Shown: in pieces, positions 8,890 to 16,732 of the stretch | Layout of the letters: every line of letters starts with the position of its first letter | How positions within the stretch are numbered: position 1 is the first letter of the stretch | Source of the DNA: an uncultured Blautia sp. | GTDB lineage: Bacteria; Bacillota; Clostridia; Lachnospirales; Lachnospiraceae | Length of the DNA stretch: 25,792 bases | Direction: 5' to 3' | Assembly (NCBI GenBank): GCA_900543715.1 | Contig: UQSX01000037.1 | Span: 1 to 25,792, forward strand | Position numbers and translations under genes: made by a program | Notes under the pieces: model-generated | Told to the model about the DNA's origin: nothing | Databases searched by the model: none | Seen by the model: only the letters and a program-made list of their open reading frames with translations

Positions 8890-9558
8890 ATGGCGTTTAT
8901 CAGTCTGTTTGAAGTGATCGGTCCCAATATGGTAGGGCCTTCCAGCTCCCACACAGCAGGAGCGGCTTCCATGGCTCTTCTGGCCAGAAAGCTGTTTCCG
9001 GGAAAGATCAAGAAGGTAGATTTTACCCTCTATGGGTCTTTTGCAAAGACTTATCGTGGGCATGGCACGGACCGGGCCCTTATGGGAGGTATGCTGGGAT
9101 TTGAGACCGATGATCTGAGGATCAGAGACTCTCTTACTCTGGCAGAAAAAGAGGGAATCGAATATACATTTACGATTTCAGAAGAAACCGACGGGATCCA
9201 TCCCAACACAGCCGATATGAGGATAGAAGGAGAAAAGGGAGAGCGGCTTTTCGTCCGGGGGGAATCCCTGGGAGGAGGCAAGGTAAAGATCGTGAAGCTG
9301 AACAACATCTCCGTGGATTTTACAGGGGAATACAGTACCCTGATCGTCAGCCAGACAGACAAGCCGGGGGTCGTGGCCCATATTACAAAGGTTTTAAGCC
9401 AGGCCGGCGTAAACATTGCCTTTATGCGGCTGTTCCGGGAGGAAAAGGGAGCGGCTGCCTATACGGTGGTGGAATCTGATGAAAAGATTCCAGAAGACAT
9501 ACCGGGGAAGATTAAAGAAAACCCTCTGGTTTCTGACATTATGCTGGTGCAGCTTTAG
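8890..9558 (+). CDS. sdaAB: L-serine dehydratase, iron-sulfur type, beta subunit
   Basis: This is the beta chain of the two-subunit oxygen-sensitive L-serine ammonia-lyase, which converts L-serine to pyruvate and ammonia. The 222 residues comprise a catalytic-side domain with GPSSSHTAG (16-24), HGT (58-60) and HPNT (104-107), then an ACT domain from about 148 to the end that probably senses serine. AGGAGG (8875-8880) lies 9 bases before the ATG. The AGGAGGAG ribosome site of sdaAA starts within the stop codon of this gene, so the two subunits are translationally coupled. An AT-rich -10-like TATATT at 8866-8871 lacks a good -35; the real promoter is uncertain. Confidence 0.96.
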   Translation: MAFISLFEVIGPNMVGPSSSHTAGAASMALLARKLFPGKIKKVDFTLYGSFAKTYRGHGTDRALMGGMLGFETDDLRIRDSLTLAEKEGIEYTFTISEETDGIHPNTADMRIEGEKGERLFVRGESLGGGKVKIVKLNNISVDFTGEYSTLIVSQTDKPGVVAHITKVLSQAGVNIAFMRLFREEKGAAAYTVVESDEKIPEDIPGKIKENPLVSDIMLVQL

Positions 9559-9570
9559 GAGGAGAGAAAA

Positions 9571-10452
9571 ATGGAATTTAATCATGGAACAGAATTGCTG
9601 GAGCTGTGTGAAAAAAACAGGGCGCCGATTTCCCTGATCATGAAACGAAGAGAAGCAGAGTTTTCCAGGATTTCAGAGGAGAAAGTGGAAGAAAAAATGA
9701 GAAAAGTTTTGGAGATCATGAAGGAGTCAGCCAGAAAGCCTTTAAAGAATCCCCTTCCCTCCATAGGCGGCCTGATCGGCGGAGAAGCCAGGAAACTGAA
9801 GGAATATCATGAAAAGGGGAGAAGTGTCTGCGGAGATCTGATGTCCAGAGCCATTACCTATGCGATGGCAGTGCTGGAAGTGAACGCCTCTATGGGAGTG
9901 ATCGTGGCCGCTCCAACAGCAGGTTCTTCCGGGGTGGTTCCCGGCGTACTCCTGGCTCTTCAGGAAGAGTATGATCTGCCTGATGAGGAAATCCTCAAAG
10001 GGCTGTATACTGCAGGAGCCGTAGGTTATCTGCTGATGAAAAACGCTTCAGTGGCAGGTGCAGAGGCCGGGTGTCAGGCAGAGGTGGGATCAGCCTCGGC
10101 CATGGCTGCCGCAGCCGCAGTAGAAGTTATGGGAGGAACTCCGGACATGTGCTTAAACGCTGCTTCCGGAGCCCTGGCCAATCTTTTAGGGCTGGTCTGC
10201 GATCCCATTGCGGGGCTGGTAGAGGCTCCCTGCCAGAACCGGAATTCCGTAGGTGCAGCCAATGCCATGATCTGCGCCCAGCAGGCTCTGGCAGGAATTA
10301 CCCAGGTGATCCCTTTTGACCAGATGGCAGAAGCTATGTATCATGTAGGCAGAAGCCTTCCCTTTGAACTGCGGGAAAGTGCCCTGGGCGGCTGCGCAGG
10401 GACCCCCGCTGCCTGCGCCCGGACCTGTGAGATTTTTTCCAGTCGTTCTTGA
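9571..10452 (+). CDS. sdaAA: L-serine dehydratase, iron-sulfur type, alpha subunit
   Basis: This catalytic alpha chain carries the [4Fe-4S] cluster whose open iron binds the serine hydroxyl group. The 293-residue protein has Cys168 (AEAGCQAE), Cys210 (LVCDPIAG) and Cys221 (EAPCQNRN). Their spacing of 42 and 11 residues is the same as the three known cluster ligands of the Legionella enzyme. The glycine-rich stretches PTAGSSGVVPG (115-125) and GGCAGTPAAC (273-282) are also typical. Its start lies 12 bases after the sdaAB stop behind AGGAGGAG. With SdaAB it would feed pyruvate to IlvB, encoded just downstream. A branched terminator follows within about 35 bases. Confidence 0.97.
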   Translation: MEFNHGTELLELCEKNRAPISLIMKRREAEFSRISEEKVEEKMRKVLEIMKESARKPLKNPLPSIGGLIGGEARKLKEYHEKGRSVCGDLMSRAITYAMAVLEVNASMGVIVAAPTAGSSGVVPGVLLALQEEYDLPDEEILKGLYTAGAVGYLLMKNASVAGAEAGCQAEVGSASAMAAAAAVEVMGGTPDMCLNAASGALANLLGLVCDPIAGLVEAPCQNRNSVGAANAMICAQQALAGITQVIPFDQMAEAMYHVGRSLPFELRESALGGCAGTPAACARTCEIFSSRS

Positions 10453-10484
10453 AAATACTCCTGTATAGGATTGCCATCAATGTA

Positions 10485-10588
10485 GGAACAGGTATCCATT
10501 TTCTGTGAATCTGCCGAGCATCCCTTGAGACATAAGACTCAAAGGAGCGCAGGCTGAGCAAGAAAAGGGATACCTGTTCCTGTTTTTT
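10485..10588 (+). terminator. Long branched terminator after sdaAA
   Basis: GGAACAGGTATCC (10485-10497) pairs perfectly with GGATACCTGTTCC (10568-10580), followed by TGTTTTTT. The stem encloses about 70 bases that can form at least one inner hairpin (TTGAG with CTCAA, flanked by CC/GG). The outer stem plus T-run supports termination. The large structured loop is unusual for a simple terminator. Confidence 0.7.
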
Positions 10589-10599
10589 GCATATAGAAT

Positions 10600-10638
10600 A
10601 AAAAAATTCCCAAAGGGGGAAAACCCCGCATTTGGGAA
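10600..10638. terminator. Second hairpin, terminator-like on the minus strand
   Basis: TTCCCAAA (10607-10614) pairs with TTTGGGAA (10631-10638), with an inner GGGG/CCCC stem and an AAAA loop. On the plus strand it is preceded by a run of A and followed directly by the AAAGGAG of a small ORF. Read on the minus strand the A-run becomes a T-run, giving a good intrinsic terminator. No convincing minus-strand gene lies to its right. Confidence 0.5.
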
Positions 10639-10652
10639 AGAAAGGAGAAAAA

Positions 10653-10694
10653 ATGTTGTATATGAACCTGCCGGTGAGACAGGAGAATTTTTAG
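10653..10694 (+). CDS. Possible 13-codon leader peptide
   Basis: The frame encodes MLYMNLPVRQENF and ends in TAG. It has a good ribosome site, AAAGGAG (10641-10647), 5 bases before the ATG. It lies about 320 bases upstream of leuB. Two Leu codons and one Val codon are too few for a classical attenuation peptide. Downstream, GCGGC (10705-10709) with GCCGC (10732-10736), and ACAGC (10714-10718) with GCTGT (10735-10739), are competing short stems. Function is unproven and the ORF may be accidental. Confidence 0.3.
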   Translation: MLYMNLPVRQENF

Positions 10695-10807
10695 GCGAAG
10701 CCCGGCGGCCACAACAGCTTCAGACTGAGCAGCCGCTGTCTTCTTTCTGAACACTTATGAGTATAGGGGGTAATTGTGACAGCCCTGTGTCTGGAAAATA
10801 AAGGATT

Positions 10808-10835
10808 TCTAAAGACTTATAAAAAAATCTAAAGA
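10808..10835. repeat. Direct repeat TCTAAAGA with 20-base periodicity
   Basis: TCTAAAGA occurs at 10808-10815 and again at 10828-10835, exactly 20 bases apart (about two helical turns), in AT-rich DNA upstream of leuB. The arrangement is that of a tandem activator site for a response regulator or similar dimer. The repeat is short enough to be chance. Confidence 0.35.
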
Positions 10836-10889
10836 TACCGGGACAGAAAGTTCAGGACCGCTTTCCGAAAGAATGGAAGATATAAATAA

Positions 10890-10946
10890 AAGTCATAGCA
10901 GGTTATCGTATTATGACTTGAATTGTGGATAGAAAAGGATTATCAT
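10890..10946 (+). promoter_or_regulatory. Inverted repeat and candidate promoter for leuB-ilvD-ilvB
   Basis: AAGTCATA (10890-10897) and TATGACTT (10912-10919) form a perfect 8-bp inverted repeat with a 14-base spacer. The right arm ends at the first base of the -35-like TTGAAT (10919-10924), which is followed after 16 bases by TATCAT (10941-10946). The overlap fits an operator, or a hairpin if transcription starts further upstream. The promoter hexamers are only moderate matches. No T-box consensus is present in the 560-base gap. Confidence 0.4.
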
Positions 10947-11012
10947 ATTACTAATTACACTGTGAAAAATGACTGAATCAGAAGCTGAGGACAGGAAAGG
11001 AGATCATCAACT

Positions 11013-12095
11013 ATGGAATATAAGATTGCCCTGATTCCCGGAGACGGAATCGGCCCGGAAATCGTGGGGGAGGCTAAAAAGATATTAGATAAGGTCTGTG
11101 AAAAATACGGACATAAATTTAGCTACGAAAAAGTGCTTTTGGGAGGCGCTTCTATTGACACCTGTGGAGTGCCCCTTACCCAGGAGGCCATTGATACTGC
11201 AAAAAGCTCCGATGCAGTGCTGATGGGATCTATTGGCGGAGACGCCAAGACTTCTCCCTGGTATAAGCTGGAGCCGTCGAAGAGGCCGGAAGCCGGCCTG
11301 CTGGCCATCCGGAAGGCTCTGAACCTGTTTGCAAATCTGAGACCGGCCTACTTATATGATGAATTAAAAGATGCCTGCCCGTTAAAGGAAGAGGTCATCG
11401 GAGATGGATTTGACATGATCATTGTCCGGGAACTGACAGGAGGCCTTTATTTTGGAGAGAGAAAGACCGTAGAGGAAAACGGTGTGAGAAAGGCCATTGA
11501 CACCCTGACCTATGATGAGAAGGAGATCCGCAGGATCGCAGTGAAAGCTTTTGAGATCGCCGGAAAGAGAAGAAAGAAAGTCACCAGCGTGGATAAGGCA
11601 AATGTACTGGACTCCTCCAGACTCTGGAGAAAGGTTGTGGAAGAAGTGGCTGCAGATTATCCGGACATTACTCTGGAACATATGCTGGTGGACAACTGTG
11701 CTATGCAGCTTGTACATGATCCGGGACAGTTTGACGTGATCCTTACAGAGAACATGTTCGGAGATATCTTATCTGATGAGGCCAGCATGGTCACAGGTTC
11801 TATCGGAATGCTTTCTTCCGCCAGCTTAAATGAGACCAAGTTCGGTCTGTATGAACCCAGTCACGGCTCTGCTCCGGACATTGCAGGAAAAGGGATTGCA
11901 AACCCCATTGCCACCATTCTCTCTGCTGCCATGATGCTCCGTTTCTCCCTGGATCTGGACAAAGAGGCTGATGCAGTGGAGGCAGCAGTGCAGCAGGTGC
12001 TGAAAGAAGGCTACCGTACTGTGGATATCATGTCAGACGGCATGAAAGAGGTTGGTACAAAAGAAATGGGAGATCTGATCGCAGAACACATATAA
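11013..12095 (+). CDS. leuB: 3-isopropylmalate dehydrogenase
   Basis: This enzyme oxidises and decarboxylates 3-isopropylmalate with NAD+ in leucine synthesis. The 360-residue length is normal. Visible features are GDGIGPEI (10-17), [10 protein letters not shown] (139-148, catalytic Tyr146), VDKANVL with catalytic Lys195, metal-binding Asp227, Asp251 and Asp255, and the adenine-binding loop [18 protein letters not shown] (281-298). The GLYFGER sequence points to LeuB rather than isocitrate or tartrate dehydrogenase. AAAGGAG (10996-11002) lies 10 bases before the ATG. It is first in an operon with ilvD (24-base gap) and ilvB. leuA, leuC, leuD and ilvC are not in the window, so the pathway is split between loci. 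Confidence 0.96.
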   Translation: MEYKIALIPGDGIGPEIVGEAKKILDKVCEKYGHKFSYEKVLLGGASIDTCGVPLTQEAIDTAKSSDAVLMGSIGGDAKTSPWYKLEPSKRPEAGLLAIRKALNLFANLRPAYLYDELKDACPLKEEVIGDGFDMIIVRELTGGLYFGERKTVEENGVRKAIDTLTYDEKEIRRIAVKAFEIAGKRRKKVTSVDKANVLDSSRLWRKVVEEVAADYPDITLEHMLVDNCAMQLVHDPGQFDVILTENMFGDILSDEASMVTGSIGMLSSASLNETKFGLYEPSHGSAPDIAGKGIANPIATILSAAMMLRFSLDLDKEADAVEAAVQQVLKEGYRTVDIMSDGMKEVGTKEMGDLIAEHI

Positions 12096-12119
12096 TATAC
12101 ATAGAAAGGAATAGAGATT

Positions 12120-13790
12120 ATGAGAAGTGACGCCGTAAAAACAGGGATGCAGCAGGCACCCCATCGTTCTTTATTTAATGCACTGGGACTGACAAAAGAG
12201 GAATTATCCAAGCCTTTGGTGGGAATTGTCAGCTCATATAATGAGATCGTACCGGGACATATGAACCTGGATAAGATCGTAGAAGCCGTGAAGCTGGGAG
12301 TGGCTATGGCAGGAGGAACCCCTATTGTGTTCCCGGCGATTGCGGTATGTGATGGTATTGCCATGGGCCATATCGGTATGAAATATTCTCTGGTTACCAG
12401 AGACCTGATCGCAGATTCCACAGAGGCTATGGCCATGGCCCATCAGTTTGACGCTCTGGTAATGGTACCGAACTGTGACAAGAATGTGCCGGGACTTTTA
12501 ATGGCTGCTGCCAGGATCAATGTTCCTACAGTATTTGTAAGCGGCGGTCCCATGCTGGCAGGAAGAGTCCATGGGCAGAAAAGAAGCCTTTCTTCCATGT
12601 TTGAAGCAGTAGGCTCCTACAGCGCAGGAACCATGACCGAGGAAGAAGTAGAAGAATTTGAAAATAAAGTATGCCCTACCTGCGGCTCCTGCTCCGGAAT
12701 GTATACTGCAAACAGTATGAACTGCCTGACAGAGGTACTGGGAATGGGACTGAAAGGAAACGGGACCATTCCGGCAGTTTATTCTGAAAGAATTAAGCTG
12801 GCAAAACATGCAGGTATGCAGGTTATGGAAATGTACAGAAAAAATATCCGTCCAAGAGATATTATGACAAAGGACGCGATCTTAAATGCCCTGACTGTGG
12901 ATATGGCACTGGGATGTTCTACCAACAGTATGCTGCATCTGCCGGCCATCGCTCATGAGATCGGATGGGATTTTGACATTACTTTTGCAAATGAGATCAG
13001 CGAGAAGACTCCGAACCTCTGCCACCTGGCACCGGCAGGGCCCACTTATATTGAAGACCTCAATGAGGCCGGAGGTGTTTATGCGGTGATGAACGAGCTG
13101 GCCAAGAAAGACCTGCTGAACCTGGACTGCATCACAGTAACAGGAAAGACGGTGGGAGAAAATATCCAGGGCTGTGTAAACAGAAATCCGGAGGTTATCC
13201 GCCCTGTTGACAATCCTTATACACAGACAGGAGGACTGGCCGTACTTACAGGAAATCTGGCTCCTGACGGAGGCGTGGTAAAGAAGAGCGCCGTGTGCGA
13301 GGAAATGATGGTACACGAAGGACCTGCCAGAGTCTTTGACTGTGAGGAAGACGCCATTGCCGCTATCAAAGGGGGCAAGATCGTGCCGGGAGATGTAGTG
13401 GTCATCCGTTATGAAGGACCAAAGGGAGGTCCGGGCATGAGAGAAATGCTGAACCCAACCTCTGCCATTGCCGGAATGGGACTGGGATCTTCTGTGGCGC
13501 TTATTACCGATGGAAGATTTTCAGGAGCTTCCAGAGGAGCTTCTATCGGACATATCTCTCCGGAGGCAGCAGTAGGAGGTCCTATCGCTCTGGTAGAAGA
13601 AGGAGATCTGATCCGGATCAATATACCGGAGAACAAGCTGGAACTGGCAGTTTCAGAAGAAGAACTGGCTAAGAGAAAAGAAAAATGGCAGCCTAGAGAG
13701 CCGAAGGTGACCACTGGTTATCTGGCCCGGTATGCGGCTATGGTTACCAGCGGAAACAGAGGAGCTGTACTGGAGGTACCAAAAAGATAG
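12120..13790 (+). CDS. ilvD: Dihydroxy-acid dehydratase
   Basis: This iron-sulfur dehydratase turns 2,3-dihydroxy-3-methylbutanoate and its ethyl homologue into the 2-keto acids that precede valine, leucine and isoleucine. The 556-residue length matches the short bacterial form. Motifs include VPGHMNLD (44-51), [10 protein letters not shown] (75-84), [10 protein letters not shown] (116-125, cluster ligand Cys119) and [19 protein letters not shown] (185-203, cluster ligand Cys191). AAAGGA (12105-12110) is 9 bases before the ATG. The gap to ilvB is 20 bases, so this is the middle gene of leuB-ilvD-ilvB. Confidence 0.97.
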   Translation: MRSDAVKTGMQQAPHRSLFNALGLTKEELSKPLVGIVSSYNEIVPGHMNLDKIVEAVKLGVAMAGGTPIVFPAIAVCDGIAMGHIGMKYSLVTRDLIADSTEAMAMAHQFDALVMVPNCDKNVPGLLMAAARINVPTVFVSGGPMLAGRVHGQKRSLSSMFEAVGSYSAGTMTEEEVEEFENKVCPTCGSCSGMYTANSMNCLTEVLGMGLKGNGTIPAVYSERIKLAKHAGMQVMEMYRKNIRPRDIMTKDAILNALTVDMALGCSTNSMLHLPAIAHEIGWDFDITFANEISEKTPNLCHLAPAGPTYIEDLNEAGGVYAVMNELAKKDLLNLDCITVTGKTVGENIQGCVNRNPEVIRPVDNPYTQTGGLAVLTGNLAPDGGVVKKSAVCEEMMVHEGPARVFDCEEDAIAAIKGGKIVPGDVVVIRYEGPKGGPGMREMLNPTSAIAGMGLGSSVALITDGRFSGASRGASIGHISPEAAVGGPIALVEEGDLIRINIPENKLELAVSEEELAKRKEKWQPREPKVTTGYLARYAAMVTSGNRGAVLEVPKR

Positions 13791-13810
13791 AAAAAGGGGA
13801 GGAGATTTCT

Positions 13811-15493
13811 ATGCAGCTTACAGGAGCGGAAATTGTAATTGAATGTCTCAAAGAACAGGGAGTGGATACGGTCTTCGGTTATCCGGGAGGCACCATTCTG
13901 AACATATATGATGAATTATACAAACATCAGGACGAAGTCCATCATGTCCTGACATCCCACGAACAGGGAGCTGCCCATGCGGCGGACGGCTATGCCCGCT
14001 CTACGGGAAAGGTGGGCGTCTGTATGGCTACCAGTGGTCCGGGAGCCACCAATCTGGTTACCGGAATCGCTACTGCTCATATGGATTCCATTCCTCTCGT
14101 GGCCATAACCTGCAATGTAGGCCTGCCCCTTCTTGGAAAAGACAGCTTCCAGGAGGTGGACATTGCGGGAGTGGTCATGCCGATCACTAAGCACAGTTTT
14201 ATCGTAAAGGATGTGGCCGATCTGGCAAAAACCATCCGCAGAGCTTTTAGGATCGCAAAGACAGGAAGACCAGGACCTGTTCTGGTGGATATTACCAAGG
14301 ACGTGACTGCAAATAAGACAGAATTTTCTCCTGTCCAGCCTAAGGCAGTCCAGCCTTCTGTAAAAGAGATCACCCAGGAGGATCTTCAGACAGCAGCAGA
14401 CATGATCAACAAAGCTAAAAAGCCTTATATCTTTGTGGGTGGCGGAGCTGTGGCAGCAGGCGCCTGGGAAGAAGTCCGCAGTCTTGCTTATAAGATCCAG
14501 TCCCCGGTGGCAGATTCTCTCATGGGAAAAGGAGTTTTTCCGGGGGAAGATCCATACTATACAGGTATGCTGGGCATGCATGGGACCAAAACCTCTAATC
14601 TGGGAGTTACCAGGTGTGATCTTCTGATTGCAGTGGGCGCCCGTTTTTCCGACCGTGTGATCGGCAATGCCAAGAATTTTGCCAAGAATGCCAAGATTAT
14701 CCATATTGACGTGGATGGAGCGGAAATCAATAAAAACGTTCTGGTGGACTGCAGGATTATTGGCGACGCCAGGGAAGTTCTGAAAAAGCTTCTGCCTCTG
14801 ATAGAGCAGGCAAAGCATGAAGAATGGATAAAAGAGATTGAAGAGCTGAAGGCAAAATACCCTCTTACCTATAATCCCCAGGGACTTACAGGCCCGGCAG
14901 TGATCGAAGAACTGTACAGACAGACAAATGGCAACGCTATTATTACCACAGAGGTAGGACAGAACCAGATGTGGGCGGCTCAGTATTATAAATTCAAGAG
15001 CCCCAGGACCTTCCTTTCTTCCGGCGGCCTAGGAACCATGGGTTACGGTCTGGGGGCGGCTATCGGAGCCAAGATGGGAAATCCGGATAAAGTAGTCATT
15101 AACGTGGCCGGAGACGGGTGCTTCCGTATGAATATGAATGAACTGGCAACGGCTACCAGAAACAATTTGGCTCTGGTAGAAGTGATCGTCAATAACCAGG
15201 TGCTGGGTATGGTGCGTCAATGGCAGACCCTCTATTATGAAAAACGGTATTCCAATACTATACTTCAGGATAAAGTAGACTATGTGAAGCTGGCGGAGGC
15301 CATGGGAGCCGTGGGTATGAGAGTTACCAGGAAAGAGGACCTTCCAGAAGCTATCCGCAAGGCTATTGATCTGAACACTACTGTTCTTATTGACTGTGTT
15401 ATCGACAGCGATGACAAGGTATTTCCTATGGTATCTCCAGGTGCCAATATCGAGGACGCTTTTGACGCAGAAGATTTGAAGACTGGCAGATAA
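13811..15493 (+). CDS. ilvB: Acetolactate synthase, large catalytic subunit
   Basis: This thiamine-diphosphate and FAD enzyme condenses two pyruvates to acetolactate, or pyruvate and 2-ketobutyrate to acetohydroxybutyrate. The 560-residue chain has an N-terminal pyrimidine-binding domain with catalytic Glu51 (SHEQGAAHAADGYAR), a central FAD-type domain, and a C-terminal diphosphate-binding motif from GDG (434-436) to NN (461-462). NNQVLGMVRQWQ (461-472) is characteristic of anabolic acetohydroxyacid synthase rather than catabolic AlsS. GGAGG (13798-13802) is 8 bases before the ATG. No ilvN regulatory subunit follows; if this form is valine-regulated, ilvN must lie elsewhere. It shares the pyruvate pool with the upstream serine dehydratase. 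Confidence 0.96.
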   Translation: MQLTGAEIVIECLKEQGVDTVFGYPGGTILNIYDELYKHQDEVHHVLTSHEQGAAHAADGYARSTGKVGVCMATSGPGATNLVTGIATAHMDSIPLVAITCNVGLPLLGKDSFQEVDIAGVVMPITKHSFIVKDVADLAKTIRRAFRIAKTGRPGPVLVDITKDVTANKTEFSPVQPKAVQPSVKEITQEDLQTAADMINKAKKPYIFVGGGAVAAGAWEEVRSLAYKIQSPVADSLMGKGVFPGEDPYYTGMLGMHGTKTSNLGVTRCDLLIAVGARFSDRVIGNAKNFAKNAKIIHIDVDGAEINKNVLVDCRIIGDAREVLKKLLPLIEQAKHEEWIKEIEELKAKYPLTYNPQGLTGPAVIEELYRQTNGNAIITTEVGQNQMWAAQYYKFKSPRTFLSSGGLGTMGYGLGAAIGAKMGNPDKVVINVAGDGCFRMNMNELATATRNNLALVEVIVNNQVLGMVRQWQTLYYEKRYSNTILQDKVDYVKLAEAMGAVGMRVTRKEDLPEAIRKAIDLNTTVLIDCVIDSDDKVFPMVSPGANIEDAFDAEDLKTGR

Positions 15494-15522
15494 TGTCTTT
15501 CTGAAAAGGACAAATGTTTTTA

Positions 15523-15551
15523 TTGACAAAAATATGTCAAAGGATTAGAAT
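15523..15551 (+). promoter_or_regulatory. Strong promoter for serC-serA with palindrome over the -35
   Basis: A perfect TTGACA (15523-15528), a 17-base spacer and TAGAAT (15546-15551) form the best sigma-A type promoter in the window. The -35 is also the left arm of TTGACAAAAATATGTCAA (15523-15540), a perfect 6-bp inverted repeat with a 6-base spacer, which is a natural place for a repressor. Transcription would start near 15558. Confidence 0.75.
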
Positions 15552-15568
15552 AAGGTCAGCATATAAAT

Positions 15569-15613
15569 ATGAGGTGGCGCAGAAGCAAGTCCTAAAAGGC
15601 TGCGGCACCTCAT
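15569..15613 (+). promoter_or_regulatory. Leader hairpin in the serC 5' UTR
   Basis: ATGAGGTGGCGCAG (15569-15582) pairs with CTGCGGCACCTCAT (15600-15613), giving 13 of 14 pairs with a single G-G mismatch. CCT (15591-15593) and AGG (15597-15599) extend it after an 8-base bulge. TTCTTT follows, a weak T-run. It begins about 11 bases after the predicted start of the serC transcript and ends 20 bases before AGGAGG. It could be a weak attenuator, a terminator for ilvB readthrough, or an mRNA-stabilising 5' stem. Confidence 0.6.
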
Positions 15614-15647
15614 TCTTTATAGAAAAATTTAAGAGGAGGAAAGAGTC

Positions 15648-16730
15648 GTGAGCAGAGTTTACAACTTTTCAGCAGGTCCGGCAGTATTGCCGGAGGAAGT
15701 GTTAAAAGAAGCAGCAGAGGAGATGCTGGATTACAGAGGGTGCGGAATGTCCGTTATGGAGATGAGCCACCGATCCAAAATGTTTGAAAACATTATCCAG
15801 GAAGCTGAGTCTGATTTGAGAGACCTGCTTGAAATTCCGGACAATTACAAGGTACTGTTTCTTCAGGGAGGAGCCAGCCAGCAATTTGCCATGATCCCCA
15901 TGAATCTTATGAAGAACCGGGTGGCAGACTATATCGTTACAGGCCAGTGGGCAAAAAAAGCATGGCAGGAAGCCCAGAAATACGGAAAGGCAAACAAGAT
16001 CGCATCTTCTGAAGATAAGATATATTCCTATATACCGGACTGCTCTGATCTTCCTGTCAGTCCTGATGCGGATTATGTATATATATGTGAAAACAATACC
16101 ATTTACGGAACAAAGTTTAAAAAGCTTCCAAACACTAAGGGGAAGACCCTGGTGGCAGACGTGTCTTCCTGTTTCCTGTCCGAACCGGTAGATGTAAGCA
16201 AGTATGGCATTCTCTACGGAGGCGTACAGAAGAACATCGGTCCCGCAGGCATGGTGATCTCTATTATCCGGGAAGACCTGATCACGGAGGATGTGCTTCC
16301 AGGGACTCCTACCATGCTGACTTTTAAGACCCACGCTGATGCAGCCTCCATGTACAATACTCCCAACTGTTACTGCATTTATATGTGCGGCAAGGTATTT
16401 AAATGGCTGAAGAAGATGGGCGGTCTATCCGCAATGAAGGAGCGCAATGAGAAAAAAGCAAAGATCCTCTATGATTTTCTGGATTCCAGCAGCTTGTTTA
16501 AGGGGACGGTGGTACCGGAAGACAGATCTCTTATGAATGTGCCGTTTATCACCAGAAATAAAGAATTAGATGCTAAATTTGTAAAGGAAGCCCAGGAGGC
16601 AGGGCTGGAAAATCTGAAAGGACACCGCAGCGTAGGCGGTATGAGAGCCAGCATTTACAATGCAATGCCTGTGGAAGGCGTAGAAGCCCTTGTAAATTTC
16701 ATGAAGAACTTTGAAAAGGAGAATGGTTGA
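15648..16730 (+). CDS. serC: Phosphoserine aminotransferase
   Basis: This PLP enzyme transfers the amino group of glutamate to 3-phosphohydroxypyruvate, giving phosphoserine; it may also act in vitamin B6 synthesis. The 360-residue length is standard. It starts with the family's YNFSAGPAVLPEEVL (5-19), carries LQGGASQQF (72-80), and has the PLP lysine at 195 within GGVQKNIGPAG. The start codon is GTG, fixed by AGGAGG (15634-15639) with an 8-base gap; no better ATG is near. The TGA stop overlaps the upstream edge of serA, so the genes are translationally coupled. Confidence 0.97.
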   Translation: MSRVYNFSAGPAVLPEEVLKEAAEEMLDYRGCGMSVMEMSHRSKMFENIIQEAESDLRDLLEIPDNYKVLFLQGGASQQFAMIPMNLMKNRVADYIVTGQWAKKAWQEAQKYGKANKIASSEDKIYSYIPDCSDLPVSPDADYVYICENNTIYGTKFKKLPNTKGKTLVADVSSCFLSEPVDVSKYGILYGGVQKNIGPAGMVISIIREDLITEDVLPGTPTMLTFKTHADAASMYNTPNCYCIYMCGKVFKWLKKMGGLSAMKERNEKKAKILYDFLDSSSLFKGTVVPEDRSLMNVPFITRNKELDAKFVKEAQEAGLENLKGHRSVGGMRASIYNAMPVEGVEALVNFMKNFEKENG

Positions 16731-16732
16731 TT

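Noticed and set aside
10539..10754. 71-residue minus-strand frame between sdaAA and leuB
   Set aside because: It begins with GTG without a ribosome site and runs through both hairpins, so it is unlikely to be coding.
10453..11012. T-box or known riboswitch before leuB
   Set aside because: I looked for the T-box AGGGTGG-N-ACCGCG core and found nothing close; no other riboswitch core was recognised.
13916..14818. 300-residue minus-strand frame over ilvB
   Set aside because: Antisense shadow of a complete thiamine-diphosphate enzyme.
15552..15647. Serine T-box before serC
   Set aside because: GAGGTGGCGCAG is superficially similar to a T-box sequence, but the leader is too short and the antiterminator core is absent.
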